A DNA stretch of 64,000 nucleotides from Blautia sp. (GTDB lineage: Bacteria > Bacillota > Clostridia > Lachnospirales > Lachnospiraceae), in contig JAPFCU010000013.1 in the NCBI GenBank assembly GCA_026169535.1, positions 36,587 to 100,586 of the forward strand, in the 5' to 3' direction. The position numbers were made by a program, and so were the translations under genes. The notes under the pieces are model-generated. The model saw only the letters and a program-made list of their open reading frames with translations. It was not told the origin of the DNA and ran no database searches. How positions within the stretch are numbered: position 1 is the first letter of the stretch; every line of letters starts with the position of its first letter. Below, piece after piece: positions 25,422 through 33,342 of this stretch.

Positions 25422-25450
25422 TTGACAATCCTATGAATAAGGAGTAGAAT
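25422..25450 (+). promoter_or_regulatory. Main promoter of the BMC operon
   Basis: TTGACA (25422-25427) and TAGAAT (25445-25450), 17-base spacer, 49 bases before the aldolase start. Confidence 0.8.
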
Positions 25451-25498
25451 CTCCTTATAAATAAAAATGAAACCAAATTGCTTAAGGAGGAAAAAAGC

Positions 25499-26305
25499 AT
25501 GGTAAACGAGTTTGAAATCAAAAAACAGATTTGTGACATCGGAAGACGTATCTACAACCGCAACATGGTAGCTGCAAATGACGGAAATATTTCCGTAAAA
25601 CTGAATGACAATGAGTTCCTTTGCACCCCGACAGGTGTATCTAAAGGATTCATGACACCAGAGTATATCTGTAAAGTAGACGCAGAAGGTAATGTGATCC
25701 AGGCTAACCCGGGATTCAAACCATCTTCTGAGATCAAAATGCATATGAGAGTATATCAGAAGAGACCGGATGTAGGATCTGTTGTACATGCTCATCCTGT
25801 ATATGCTACTTCTTTTGCAATTGCAGGTATTCCGCTTACACAGCCGATCATGCCTGAGGCAGTTATTGCACTTGGATGCGTTCCGATCGCTGAGTATGGT
25901 ACACCTTCTACAATGGAAATTCCGGACAGACTTGAGAAATATCTTCCATATTTCGATGCAGTACTTCTTGAGAGCCATGGTGCACTGACATGGTCTACAG
26001 ACCTGAACGCTGCTTACATGAAGATGGAATCTGTTGAGTTCTACGCACAGCTTCTGTATCAGAGCAAGCTCCTTGGCGGACCGAAGGAATTCGACAAAGA
26101 GACTATCGAAAAACTGTACGAGATCAGAAGAAAAATGGGTCTCCCGGGCAAACATCCGGCAGATCTCTGTCTGAACAAAGATGGTATGAACTGCCATAAC
26201 TGCGGCGGATGTATGGTAGCACATGCTCCGGAAGCACAGGAAGCAGATGCTGAGCTTATCGCAAATATCACAAAGCAGGTAATGGCACAGCTTGGAATGA
26301 AATAA
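25499..26305 (+). CDS. fucA: L-fuculose-phosphate aldolase, BMC-targeted class II type
   Basis: Zinc aldolase that splits fuculose-1-phosphate (or rhamnulose-1-phosphate) into lactaldehyde and dihydroxyacetone phosphate. The zinc ligands lie in VVHAHPVYATSF (HxH) and LLESHGALT, and the catalytic Glu region is SSEIKMHMRVY. The usual FucA core is about 215 residues. This one has 268: a C-terminal extension adds a cysteine cluster (MNCHNCGGCM) and a terminal amphipathic helix (ELIANITKQVMAQLG) that looks like an encapsulation peptide. The start ATG 25499 follows AAGGAGG. As the first gene of the BMC operon it ties the compartment to deoxysugar breakdown. Confidence 0.88.
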   Translation: MVNEFEIKKQICDIGRRIYNRNMVAANDGNISVKLNDNEFLCTPTGVSKGFMTPEYICKVDAEGNVIQANPGFKPSSEIKMHMRVYQKRPDVGSVVHAHPVYATSFAIAGIPLTQPIMPEAVIALGCVPIAEYGTPSTMEIPDRLEKYLPYFDAVLLESHGALTWSTDLNAAYMKMESVEFYAQLLYQSKLLGGPKEFDKETIEKLYEIRRKMGLPGKHPADLCLNKDGMNCHNCGGCMVAHAPEAQEADAELIANITKQVMAQLGMK

Positions 26306-26338
26306 TTTTTGACGTAATGAATTAAGGAGGTCAATCTC

Positions 26339-27727
26339 ATGCCAATAAGTGAGAATATGGTACAGGAAATTGTACAGGAAGTTATGGCAAAAATGCAGAT
26401 TGCTGATGCTCCTGCCGGAAAACATGGCGTTTTTAAGGATATGAACGATGCGATCGAGGCTGCTAAGAAGTCAGAACTTATCGTAAAGAGAATGTCCATG
26501 GATCAGAGAGAAAAGATCATTACCCGTATCCGTAAAAAGATCAAAGAAAATGCAGAGGTTCTTGCACGCATGGGTGTGGAAGAAACCGGCATGGGTAATG
26601 TTGGCGACAAGATTCTGAAACATCATCTTGTTGCAGACAAGACTCCTGGTACTGAAGACATCACCACTACAGCATGGTCCGGAGACAGAGGTCTTACTCT
26701 GATCGAAATGGGACCGTTTGGAGTGATCGGTGCGATCACACCATGTACTAACCCCAGTGAAACAGTTCTCTGTAATACAATGGGAATGCTGGCAGGCGGA
26801 AATACTGTTGTATTCAACCCGCATCCAGCTGCTATTAAAACATCTATCTATGCGATCAACCTTCTGAATGAGGCATCTCTGGAAGTAGGTGGACCGGATA
26901 ATATCGCAGTTACAGTAGAGAAACCTACTCTGGAAACAAGCGATATCATGATGAAACATAAAGATATCCCGCTGATCGCTGCAACAGGTGGTCCGGGTGT
27001 TGTAACAGCAGTCCTTTCCTCCGGCAAGAGAGGAATCGGCGCAGGTGCAGGTAATCCGCCGGCACTTGTAGATGAGACTGCTGATATCCGTAAGGCTGCA
27101 AGAGACATCGTAAACGGATGTACATTCGATAACAACCTTCCCTGCATTGCAGAGAAAGAAATCGTTGCAGTATCTTCAGTAGTAGATGAACTGATGCATT
27201 ATATGGTTACAGAAAATGACTGCTATCTTGCTTCCAAGGAAGAACAGGACAAACTGACAGAGGTTGTTCTGGCAGGCGGCAGACTGAACCGTAAATGTGT
27301 GGGAAGAGATGCAAGAACACTTCTTTCCATGATCGGAGTAAATGTACCGGCAAATATCCGCTGCATTACTTTTGAAGGTCCGAAGGAGCATCCGCTTATT
27401 GCTGAAGAGCTTATGATGCCAATCCTTGGTGTTGTAAGAGCGAAAGATTTTGACGACGCTGTTGAGCAGGCTGTATGGCTGGAGCACGGCAACCGCCACT
27501 CCGCACATATCCACTCCAAGAACGTTGACAATATCACAAAATATGCAAAAGCGATCGACACTGCAATCCTTGTAAAGAACGGTCCATCCTATTCCGCACT
27601 TGGATTTGGAGGAGAGGGCTACTGTACATTTACTATTGCAAGCCGTACAGGAGAAGGTCTTACAAGCGCAAGCACCTTTACAAAGAGAAGACGCTGCGTA
27701 ATGTCTGACAGCCTTTGCATTCGTTAA
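26339..27727 (+). CDS. pduP: CoA-acylating propionaldehyde dehydrogenase
   Basis: Oxidises propionaldehyde to propionyl-CoA with NAD+ inside the shell. The ALDH-fold core has the cofactor stretch ITPCTNPSETVLCNTMGMLAGG and the catalytic Cys in TFDNNLPCIAEKE (about residue 268). Residues 5-18 (ENMVQEIVQEVMAK) form the short amphipathic encapsulation helix followed by a linker, as in PduP. Length 462 is normal. It lies between the aldolase and a Zn alcohol dehydrogenase that would regenerate NAD+. Confidence 0.93.
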   Translation: MPISENMVQEIVQEVMAKMQIADAPAGKHGVFKDMNDAIEAAKKSELIVKRMSMDQREKIITRIRKKIKENAEVLARMGVEETGMGNVGDKILKHHLVADKTPGTEDITTTAWSGDRGLTLIEMGPFGVIGAITPCTNPSETVLCNTMGMLAGGNTVVFNPHPAAIKTSIYAINLLNEASLEVGGPDNIAVTVEKPTLETSDIMMKHKDIPLIAATGGPGVVTAVLSSGKRGIGAGAGNPPALVDETADIRKAARDIVNGCTFDNNLPCIAEKEIVAVSSVVDELMHYMVTENDCYLASKEEQDKLTEVVLAGGRLNRKCVGRDARTLLSMIGVNVPANIRCITFEGPKEHPLIAEELMMPILGVVRAKDFDDAVEQAVWLEHGNRHSAHIHSKNVDNITKYAKAIDTAILVKNGPSYSALGFGGEGYCTFTIASRTGEGLTSASTFTKRRRCVMSDSLCIR

Positions 27728-27744
27728 TCAGGAGGAATAGAACA

Positions 27745-28977
27745 ATGGATATGAACAATGTAAATATTGAAGAAATTGTAAAACAGGTTCTTTCCGGCAT
27801 GACAGGAAAAGGAGAAGCTCCAGCAGCTGCTTCTGCTCCGGCTGCTCCAGCAGCAAACGGTGGAATTCCGAAAACTGCAAGAGTTGCAATGATGACCGAG
27901 AAGAAACACTTTGAACTTCAGGAGTATCCGCTTCCGGAACTTGGAGATGATGACATCCTTGTTAAAGTTGAGGGATGTGGTGTCTGTGGAACAGATGCTC
28001 ATGAATACAAAAACGATCCGTTCGGTCTGATCCCGGTAGTCCTTGGACATGAGGGAACAGGAGAGATTGTTGCAATGGGTAAAAACGTAAAAGTTGATAC
28101 AGCTGGCAAACCGGTTCAGGTTGGCGACAAGGTTGTTACCTGTATGATCTTTAAGGATGATCCTGAGATCACAATGTTTGACCTGAATAAGAAAAACGTA
28201 GGCGGCGCAGATGTATATGGACTTCTTCCGGATGATGATATAAAATTCAATGGTTGGTTCGCTGACTACATCTTTATCAGAGGCGGAAAATTCGGTTCCA
28301 CTTTCTTTAACGTAAGTGATCTGGATCTGGATTCCCGTATCCTCATCGAGCCATGTGCAGTTTTAATCCATGCAGTAGAGAGAGCAAAAACAACAGGTAT
28401 CCTGAAATTCAACAGCAGAGTTGTTGTTCAGGGCTGCGGACCAATCGGTCTGATCTGTATTGCAGTTCTTCGTACTATGGGTATCGAAAATATCTGTGCA
28501 GTAGACGGAAATGAGCAGCGTCTTGAATTTGCAAAGAAAATGGGCGCATCTGTATCTGTAAACTTTATGGAGCATCAGGGAATTGAAGCCCTGACAGCTG
28601 CTGTAGAGGCTGCGTTTGGCGGACATCTTGCAGATTTTGCATTCCAGTGCACAGGTAATCCGAAAGCACATGCAAATATCTATAAATTTATCCGCAACGG
28701 CGGTGGTCTTTGTGAACTTGGCTTCTTCATCAATGGCGGAGATGCACAGATCAACCCGCATTTTGACCTTTGCTCCAAAGAAATCAATCTGGTTGGCTCC
28801 TGGGTATACAACCTGAGAGATTACGCAACTACATTTGATTTCCTTAAGAGAGCAAAAGCAATCGGACTTCCAATGTCTGAGCTGATCACTCATAAATATC
28901 CTCTTGAGGAGATTAATGAAGCGCTTGAGACAAACCTTGCAATGACAGGTCTGAAGATTGCGATTGTTAATAAATAA
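27745..28977 (+). CDS. BMC-associated zinc alcohol dehydrogenase
   Basis: Medium-chain dehydrogenase/reductase that would reduce propionaldehyde to propanol, or lactaldehyde to 1,2-propanediol, and recycle NADH. Residues 1-18 (NVNIEEIVKQVLSGM) are an encapsulation helix, followed by an Ala/Pro linker. Zinc and fold signatures are GCGVCGTDAHEY and VLGHEGTGEIV, and the NAD site is VVVQGCGPIGLICIAV. From ATG 27745 (GGAGGAAT upstream) it has 410 residues. A second alcohol dehydrogenase of the iron type (pduQ) occurs 5 kb downstream, so the locus carries two. Confidence 0.88.
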   Translation: MDMNNVNIEEIVKQVLSGMTGKGEAPAAASAPAAPAANGGIPKTARVAMMTEKKHFELQEYPLPELGDDDILVKVEGCGVCGTDAHEYKNDPFGLIPVVLGHEGTGEIVAMGKNVKVDTAGKPVQVGDKVVTCMIFKDDPEITMFDLNKKNVGGADVYGLLPDDDIKFNGWFADYIFIRGGKFGSTFFNVSDLDLDSRILIEPCAVLIHAVERAKTTGILKFNSRVVVQGCGPIGLICIAVLRTMGIENICAVDGNEQRLEFAKKMGASVSVNFMEHQGIEALTAAVEAAFGGHLADFAFQCTGNPKAHANIYKFIRNGGGLCELGFFINGGDAQINPHFDLCSKEINLVGSWVYNLRDYATTFDFLKRAKAIGLPMSELITHKYPLEEINEALETNLAMTGLKIAIVNK

Positions 28978-29001
28978 TCCGGATAATAAAGGAGAAGCAA
29001 A

Positions 29002-29316
29002 ATGGCAGAAGCTGTAGGAATTCTGGAAGTATTTGGGCTGGCCACAGCCTTTGTAGCGGCAGATGCCGGCTGTAAGGCAGCCAATGTCCGCCTGGAGGTT
29101 TTCGATAAGAATAAGCCTGCCAATGCAGACAGCCTGCCAGTACCGCTTCTGGTATGCATTAAATTCCGCGGAAGTGTGACGGATGTAACAGCAGCCGTTG
29201 AAACCGGAATGGAAGTAGCGAACCGGATGACTGGTGTGGTACAGCACTATATTATTCCGAACCCTGAAGAGGGAACGGAAAAAATGCTGAAGATCAGTGC
29301 CCTGGATAAGGACTGA
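29002..29316 (+). CDS. BMC-H shell protein (divergent)
   Basis: One BMC domain, 104 residues. It begins AVGILEVFGLATAFVAADAGCKAANV, the standard first helix, but has an insertion of about ten residues (DKNKPANADSLPVP) between beta strands. Its C-terminus YIIPNPEEGTEKML keeps the family pattern. It probably forms hexamers with an altered face or pore. The other three BMC-H proteins of the locus are nearer to PduA/PduJ. Confidence 0.88.
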   Translation: MAEAVGILEVFGLATAFVAADAGCKAANVRLEVFDKNKPANADSLPVPLLVCIKFRGSVTDVTAAVETGMEVANRMTGVVQHYIIPNPEEGTEKMLKISALDKD

Positions 29317-29364
29317 CAAAGCATAAATCCAATGATAGAAACTTGATTCAGGAGGAGAAATAAA

Positions 29365-29640
29365 ATGGCACAGGAAGCATTAGGAATGGTAGAGACAAGA
29401 GGACTTACCGCTGCAATCGAGGCAGCAGATGCTATGACAAAAGCAGCAGAGGTTGCACTTGTAGGAACAGAGAAGATCGGCTCCGGTCTTGTAACTGTTA
29501 TGGTTCGCGGAGATGTTGGAGCTGTTAAGGCAGCAGTTGAGAGCGGAAGCGCAGCAGCATCCAGACTTGGAGAGCTGGTAGCTACACACGTAATTCCGAG
29601 ACCTCACACAGATGTAGAAAAAATTCTGCCGACTATCTAA
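29365..29640 (+). CDS. BMC-H shell protein (PduA/PduJ type), copy 1
   Basis: Canonical hexameric shell protein of 91 residues: [21 protein letters not shown], then [22 protein letters not shown], then [15 protein letters not shown]. The pore loop is KIGSGL, close to the KIGSGLV of PduA. It is nearly identical to the product of 30050-30328, with a different BMC-H gene between them, so one arose from the other by duplication. Confidence 0.95.
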   Translation: MAQEALGMVETRGLTAAIEAADAMTKAAEVALVGTEKIGSGLVTVMVRGDVGAVKAAVESGSAAASRLGELVATHVIPRPHTDVEKILPTI

Positions 29641-29665
29641 TCAGTAAAGATAAAGGAGTTCGCTC

Positions 29666-29998
29666 GTGAATAAAGCATATGGTTTTATCGAGATCACAGG
29701 TGTTGTAGCGGCTATGGATGCCCTTGACATCATGTGTAAAACTGCAGACGTTGAGCTGGCGTCATGGGAACGTAAGCTGGGCGGACGACTGGTAACTCTT
29801 ATTGTGCAGGGTGATGTGTCGGCTGTCACCGAAGCTGTTGAAACAGCGGCAGCCAAGGCAATTAAGAAACCGGCAAGTTATGCAGTGATCGCGCGGCCCC
29901 ATGAGGAAATCGTCAAGCTTGTGGAGCTCAGCGCAAGCCGATGGGAAAAGAAGTCTGCCGGGCAGACAGAAGAAGCGGCTGAACAGCCGGAAAAATAA
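29666..29998 (+). CDS. BMC-H shell protein with C-terminal tail
   Basis: A BMC domain (AYGFIEITGVVAAMDALDIMCKTADV, later LGGRLVTLIVQGDVSAVTEAVE and YAVIARPHEEIVKL) followed by a charged 20-residue tail ending in Glu/Lys. The pore loop (KLGGRL) carries Arg rather than the small residues of PduA, so its hexamer probably passes other molecules. The start is GTG 29666 after AAAGGAG. It sits between the two near-identical PduA/J-type genes. Confidence 0.92.
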   Translation: MNKAYGFIEITGVVAAMDALDIMCKTADVELASWERKLGGRLVTLIVQGDVSAVTEAVETAAAKAIKKPASYAVIARPHEEIVKLVELSASRWEKKSAGQTEEAAEQPEK

Positions 29999-30049
29999 TT
30001 CGGGGTAAGAATCCCTGATCAGGATGATCCATATAAGGAGGAAAAAATC

Positions 30050-30328
30050 ATGACACAGGAAGCATTAGGAATGGTTGAGACCAGAGGACTTACAGCAGCA
30101 ATCGAAGCTGCAGACCAGATGTGCAAGGCAGCTAACGTTGCACTTGTAGGAACAGAGAAAATTGGTTCCGGTCTTGTAACAGTTATGGTACGTGGTGATG
30201 TAGGTGCAGTTAAATCTGCAGTAGAAAGCGGAAGTGCAGCAGCATCCAGACTTGGAGAGCTGGTAGCTACACATGTAATTCCGAGACCACATACAGATGT
30301 TGAGAAGATTCTTCCGGTTCTTAAATAA
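30050..30328 (+). CDS. BMC-H shell protein (PduA/PduJ type), copy 2
   Basis: 92 residues, differing from copy 1 at 29365 mainly at the positions around [13 protein letters not shown] and the C-terminus (PVLK). The DNA differs at many third positions but keeps identical stretches near the 3' end. The duplication is therefore not recent, and selection has held the protein. The same KIGSGL pore loop is present. Confidence 0.95.
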   Translation: MTQEALGMVETRGLTAAIEAADQMCKAANVALVGTEKIGSGLVTVMVRGDVGAVKSAVESGSAAASRLGELVATHVIPRPHTDVEKILPVLK

Positions 30329-30344
30329 TTCAGTATCGGTATGG

Positions 30345-30373
30345 TCCATTCATGCTGATCCGGCATGAATGGA
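30345..30373 (+). other. Intercistronic hairpin before pduL
   Basis: TCCATTCATGC (30345-30355) and GCATGAATGGA (30363-30373) form a perfect 11-bp stem with a 7-base loop. The T tract after it is weak (TCTTATA). It buries the ATG at 30365, which argues for the TTG start of pduL at 30398. Confidence 0.7.
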
Positions 30374-30397
30374 TCTTATACAGAAAGCAGGTGTATC

Positions 30398-31042
30398 TTG
30401 GAAACGAATAATATTGAGCTGATTACAAAAATGGTTATTGACGCCATTAATCAGAAAGAGGACAAAAGCGACGGCTTTATGGTTCCCATCGGAGTTTCCG
30501 CAAGGCATATCCACCTGACACAGGAGCATGTAGAAGCATTGTTCGGACCTGGATATCAGCTTACAAAGAAAAAAGAGCTGATGGGCGGTCAGTTTGCATC
30601 AAACGAGACAGTGACCATTGTAGGACTGAAGCTTCGTGCCATTGAGAATGTAAGAATTCTCGGACCAGTCCGTAAAGCATCCCAGGTAGAGGTATCTGCT
30701 ACAGATGCCATTAAACTGGGTATGAAGGTTCCGGTTCGCGAATCCGGCGATGTAAAAGGCAGTGCTCCCGTTGCCATTGTAGGACCGAAGGGTGCTATTT
30801 ATCTGAAAGAGGGATGTATCGTGGCAATGCGCCATATTCACATGTCTCCGAAGGATGCACAGGCTGCAGGTGTGAAAGATGGAGATATCGTTTCTGTTAA
30901 GGCTGATAACGAACGCGGAACAATCTTTAATCATGTAAAGATCCGTGTGGACGACAGCTTTACACTGGAAATGCATATTGATACCGATGAGGCAAATGCA
31001 GCAAAGATTGCCACAGGCAATACAGTTACTATTATAAAATAA
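30398..31042 (+). CDS. pduL: Phosphate propanoyltransferase
   Basis: Converts propionyl-CoA to propionyl-phosphate, regenerating CoA within the compartment. The two zinc-binding PduL motifs are visible as SARHIHLT (about residue 35) and MRHIHMSP (about 145), with beta-barrel repeats between. Residues 2-17 (ETNNIELITKMVIDAIN) are the N-terminal encapsulation helix. I choose TTG 30398, preceded by AGCAGG. The in-frame ATG 30365 lies in a strong hairpin without a ribosome site. Length about 214 residues, as expected. No propionate kinase is present in the window, so the last step must be encoded elsewhere. Confidence 0.92.
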   Translation: METNNIELITKMVIDAINQKEDKSDGFMVPIGVSARHIHLTQEHVEALFGPGYQLTKKKELMGGQFASNETVTIVGLKLRAIENVRILGPVRKASQVEVSATDAIKLGMKVPVRESGDVKGSAPVAIVGPKGAIYLKEGCIVAMRHIHMSPKDAQAAGVKDGDIVSVKADNERGTIFNHVKIRVDDSFTLEMHIDTDEANAAKIATGNTVTIIK

Positions 31043-31059
31043 TATTCCTCCAAAAATCA

Positions 31060-31110
31060 GGGGATGCAGCACATGACAGGATCTTATGAGATTTATTGGG
31101 CCGCATCCCC
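31060..31110 (+). repeat. Inverted repeat upstream of pduN
   Basis: GGGGATGC (31060-31067) and GCATCCCC (31103-31110) are exact complements 35 bases apart, in the 106-base gap between pduL and pduN. It is a second structured spacer in the shell-protein region, possibly an mRNA stabilising or processing element. Confidence 0.5.
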
Positions 31111-31148
31111 ATAGGAGGATAAGGAAGTATATTTATGCGGAGGCTCAC

Positions 31149-31415
31149 ATGATTGTAGGCAAAGTAGTTGGAAGCGTGGTATCTACGCGGAAAAGTGACA
31201 AATTAATCGGACAGAAATTTATGATTGTAGAGCCGGTGCATCATATGAAATCAGACCTCAGCCAGATCGTTGCGATCGACATTATCGGAGCAGGGATCGG
31301 GGAGTATGTATTGGTGGCACAAGGAAGCGCAGCAAGAATCGGCTGCGGCGAAGAAACAGCACCTATTGATGCGGCGATAGTCGGAATCATCGATGACGGT
31401 GCAGGATTGGAGTAA
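31149..31415 (+). CDS. pduN: BMC-P pentameric vertex protein
   Basis: EutN/CcmL family protein that caps the twelve vertices of the shell. It has 88 residues and begins MIVGKVVGSVVSTRKSDKLIGQKF, with LVAQGSAAR and the terminal DAAIVGIIDD. The start ATG 31149 has GGAGG upstream; the longer frame from 31086 runs through the inverted repeat and is rejected. It is the only BMC-P gene seen. Confidence 0.95.
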   Translation: MIVGKVVGSVVSTRKSDKLIGQKFMIVEPVHHMKSDLSQIVAIDIIGAGIGEYVLVAQGSAARIGCGEETAPIDAAIVGIIDDGAGLE

Positions 31416-31419
31416 CGCC

Positions 31420-32748
31420 ATGGAAATCAAAGAATTACAGAAAATAATGCAGGATAATGGTGTGGCAGGTGCCGGCGGTGCCGGATTCCCTACATACGCA
31501 AAGCTTACAGACAAAGCGGACACCATTCTCATGAACTGTGCAGAGTGCGAGCCATTACTGAAGTTACACAGACAGTTACTGGAAAAGCATGCATATGAAA
31601 TTATGAAAACCTTCAGTCTTGTTGCAGATACTGTTGGAGCTCAGGATGCTATTATCGGCATCAAAAAATCTTATGTGCAGACGATTAAGGCACTTCAGCA
31701 GCATATTGAGGAATTTCCGAAGGTAAAGATTCATCTTCTTGATGAGGTTTACCCGATGGGTGACGAGGTTGTGCTGATCTATGAAGCTACCGGACGTGTG
31801 GTAAGACCAGGCGGACTGCCCATTGAGCAGGGAGTCATCGTATTCAACGTAGAGACTATCTATAACGTATATCGTGCTCTGGAGAAACAGATGCCTGTTA
31901 CAGATAAATATGTATCTGTCGTAGCAGAAGTAAGCAAACCTGTAACTGTTCGTGTGCCGATTGGATGTACACTTGATCAGGTAGTAGAGCAGGCAGGCGA
32001 AATTACCACCAAGGATGCCGTATATTTTGTCGGCGGACCTATGATGGGTCGCATCGGCAGCGGTTCTGATCCTGTAACAAAGACAACAAATGCGATTCTG
32101 GTCCTTCCAAAGGATCATTGCATTGTAATGAAGAAGCAGAGAACTTCTTCCATAGATCTGAAACGGGCAGCATCTATCTGCTGCCAGTGTAATTCCTGTA
32201 CGGATCTTTGTCCAAGAAATAATTTGGGACATCCCATTGACCCAGCTCGATTCATGAGAGCGGCAGCTAATGGTGATTTTAGAGACTTGAATCCGTATCT
32301 GGATTCTCATTTCTGCTGTTCCTGCGGTGTATGCGAAATGTATGCATGCCCACAGAGTCTGGCACCCAGAACACTTCTTCTGGATATGAAAAACGGACTC
32401 CGTAAAGCAGGAGTCAGACCGGCACAGGGCGTGGAGCCGGTACCGGTACAGCCTTCCCGAGAGTATCGTAAGGTTCCTGAGGAGCGCCTGATGGCCCGCC
32501 TTGGTCTTACAAAATACGATAAGGACGCACCGCTGGATGAAACTCTGGTATCTATTCCGAAGGTTAAGATCCTTCTGAGTCAGCATATCGGCGCTCCGGC
32601 ACAGGCAATTGTGAAAACAGGCGATGAAGTAACAAGAGGACAGATGATTGCAAAACCTGCTGACGGATTAAGCGTTGGTATTCATGCAAGTATCTGTGGA
32701 AAAGTAACTGAAGTAACAGATCGCTACATCATAATTGCAGCAAAGTAG
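31420..32748 (+). CDS. pduS: PduS-type flavin/Fe-S reductase (RnfC-like)
   Basis: Electron-transfer protein. In Salmonella PduS reduces cobalamin for the adenosyltransferase. The N-terminal GVAGAGGAGFPTYAKL is the NADH/FMN-binding glycine-rich segment. Two [4Fe-4S] ligand sets follow: CCQCNSCTDLC about residue 255 and CCSCGVCEMYAC about 300. The last 70 residues form a barrel-sandwich-like domain (GDEVTRGQMIAKPADG). Length 442. The gene stands next to pduT, whose shell trimer carries an Fe-S cluster, so an electron path across the shell is plausible. Confidence 0.92.
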   Translation: MEIKELQKIMQDNGVAGAGGAGFPTYAKLTDKADTILMNCAECEPLLKLHRQLLEKHAYEIMKTFSLVADTVGAQDAIIGIKKSYVQTIKALQQHIEEFPKVKIHLLDEVYPMGDEVVLIYEATGRVVRPGGLPIEQGVIVFNVETIYNVYRALEKQMPVTDKYVSVVAEVSKPVTVRVPIGCTLDQVVEQAGEITTKDAVYFVGGPMMGRIGSGSDPVTKTTNAILVLPKDHCIVMKKQRTSSIDLKRAASICCQCNSCTDLCPRNNLGHPIDPARFMRAAANGDFRDLNPYLDSHFCCSCGVCEMYACPQSLAPRTLLLDMKNGLRKAGVRPAQGVEPVPVQPSREYRKVPEERLMARLGLTKYDKDAPLDETLVSIPKVKILLSQHIGAPAQAIVKTGDEVTRGQMIAKPADGLSVGIHASICGKVTEVTDRYIIIAAK

Positions 32749-32764
32749 AAAGGACGTGCAGAAA

Positions 32765-33313
32765 ATGAGTAAAGCAATCGGAATGATTGAATTTAAAACC
32801 ACTGCCACAGGCATTACAGCAGCAGATGCCATGGTAAAAACCTCTGACGTAGAAATCGTTGAGGCGCAGACCGTATGTCCGGGCAAATATATTGCAATTA
32901 TCACTGGTGATCTCAGTGCGGTAAAGGCGGCTGTTGACGCAGCGGTTACTACTTATGAAGATAAATGTATTGACAGTTTTGTACTGGGAAATCCTCACGA
33001 ATCTCTGTTTCCGGCAATGTACGGAACTACTGTGATCGAGGATATCAGTGCACTGGGTATTTTAGAGACTTACGATGCGGCATCTATTATTGAGGCTGCA
33101 GACCAGGCTGCAAAAACAGCCATCGTAGATGTGATTGAACTGCGTATTGCAAAGGGCATGTGCGGTAAATCATTCATGCTGATCACAGGAGAGGTTTCTG
33201 CTGTGGAGGCATCTATCCAGAAGGCAAAAGAACATGTGGCTGAAAAGGGCATGTATCTTGACTCTTCTGTAATCGCTCATCCTGATAAACGTATGATCGA
33301 TTCTATTTTATAA
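32765..33313 (+). CDS. pduT: BMC-T trimeric shell protein with Fe-S site
   Basis: Tandem BMC domains of 182 residues: AIGMIEFKTTATGITAADAMV starts the first and LGILETYDAASIIEAADQAAK the second. Cys38, in the first-domain loop VCPGKY, sits at the same number as Cys38 of Salmonella PduT, which holds a [4Fe-4S] cluster at the three-fold axis. The start ATG 32765 follows AAAGGACG. It is the only BMC-T in the locus; no PduB-like trimer is present. Confidence 0.93.
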   Translation: MSKAIGMIEFKTTATGITAADAMVKTSDVEIVEAQTVCPGKYIAIITGDLSAVKAAVDAAVTTYEDKCIDSFVLGNPHESLFPAMYGTTVIEDISALGILETYDAASIIEAADQAAKTAIVDVIELRIAKGMCGKSFMLITGEVSAVEASIQKAKEHVAEKGMYLDSSVIAHPDKRMIDSIL

Positions 33314-33342
33314 AAATAAAGTTCTCAAAAGGGGGCGGGAAA

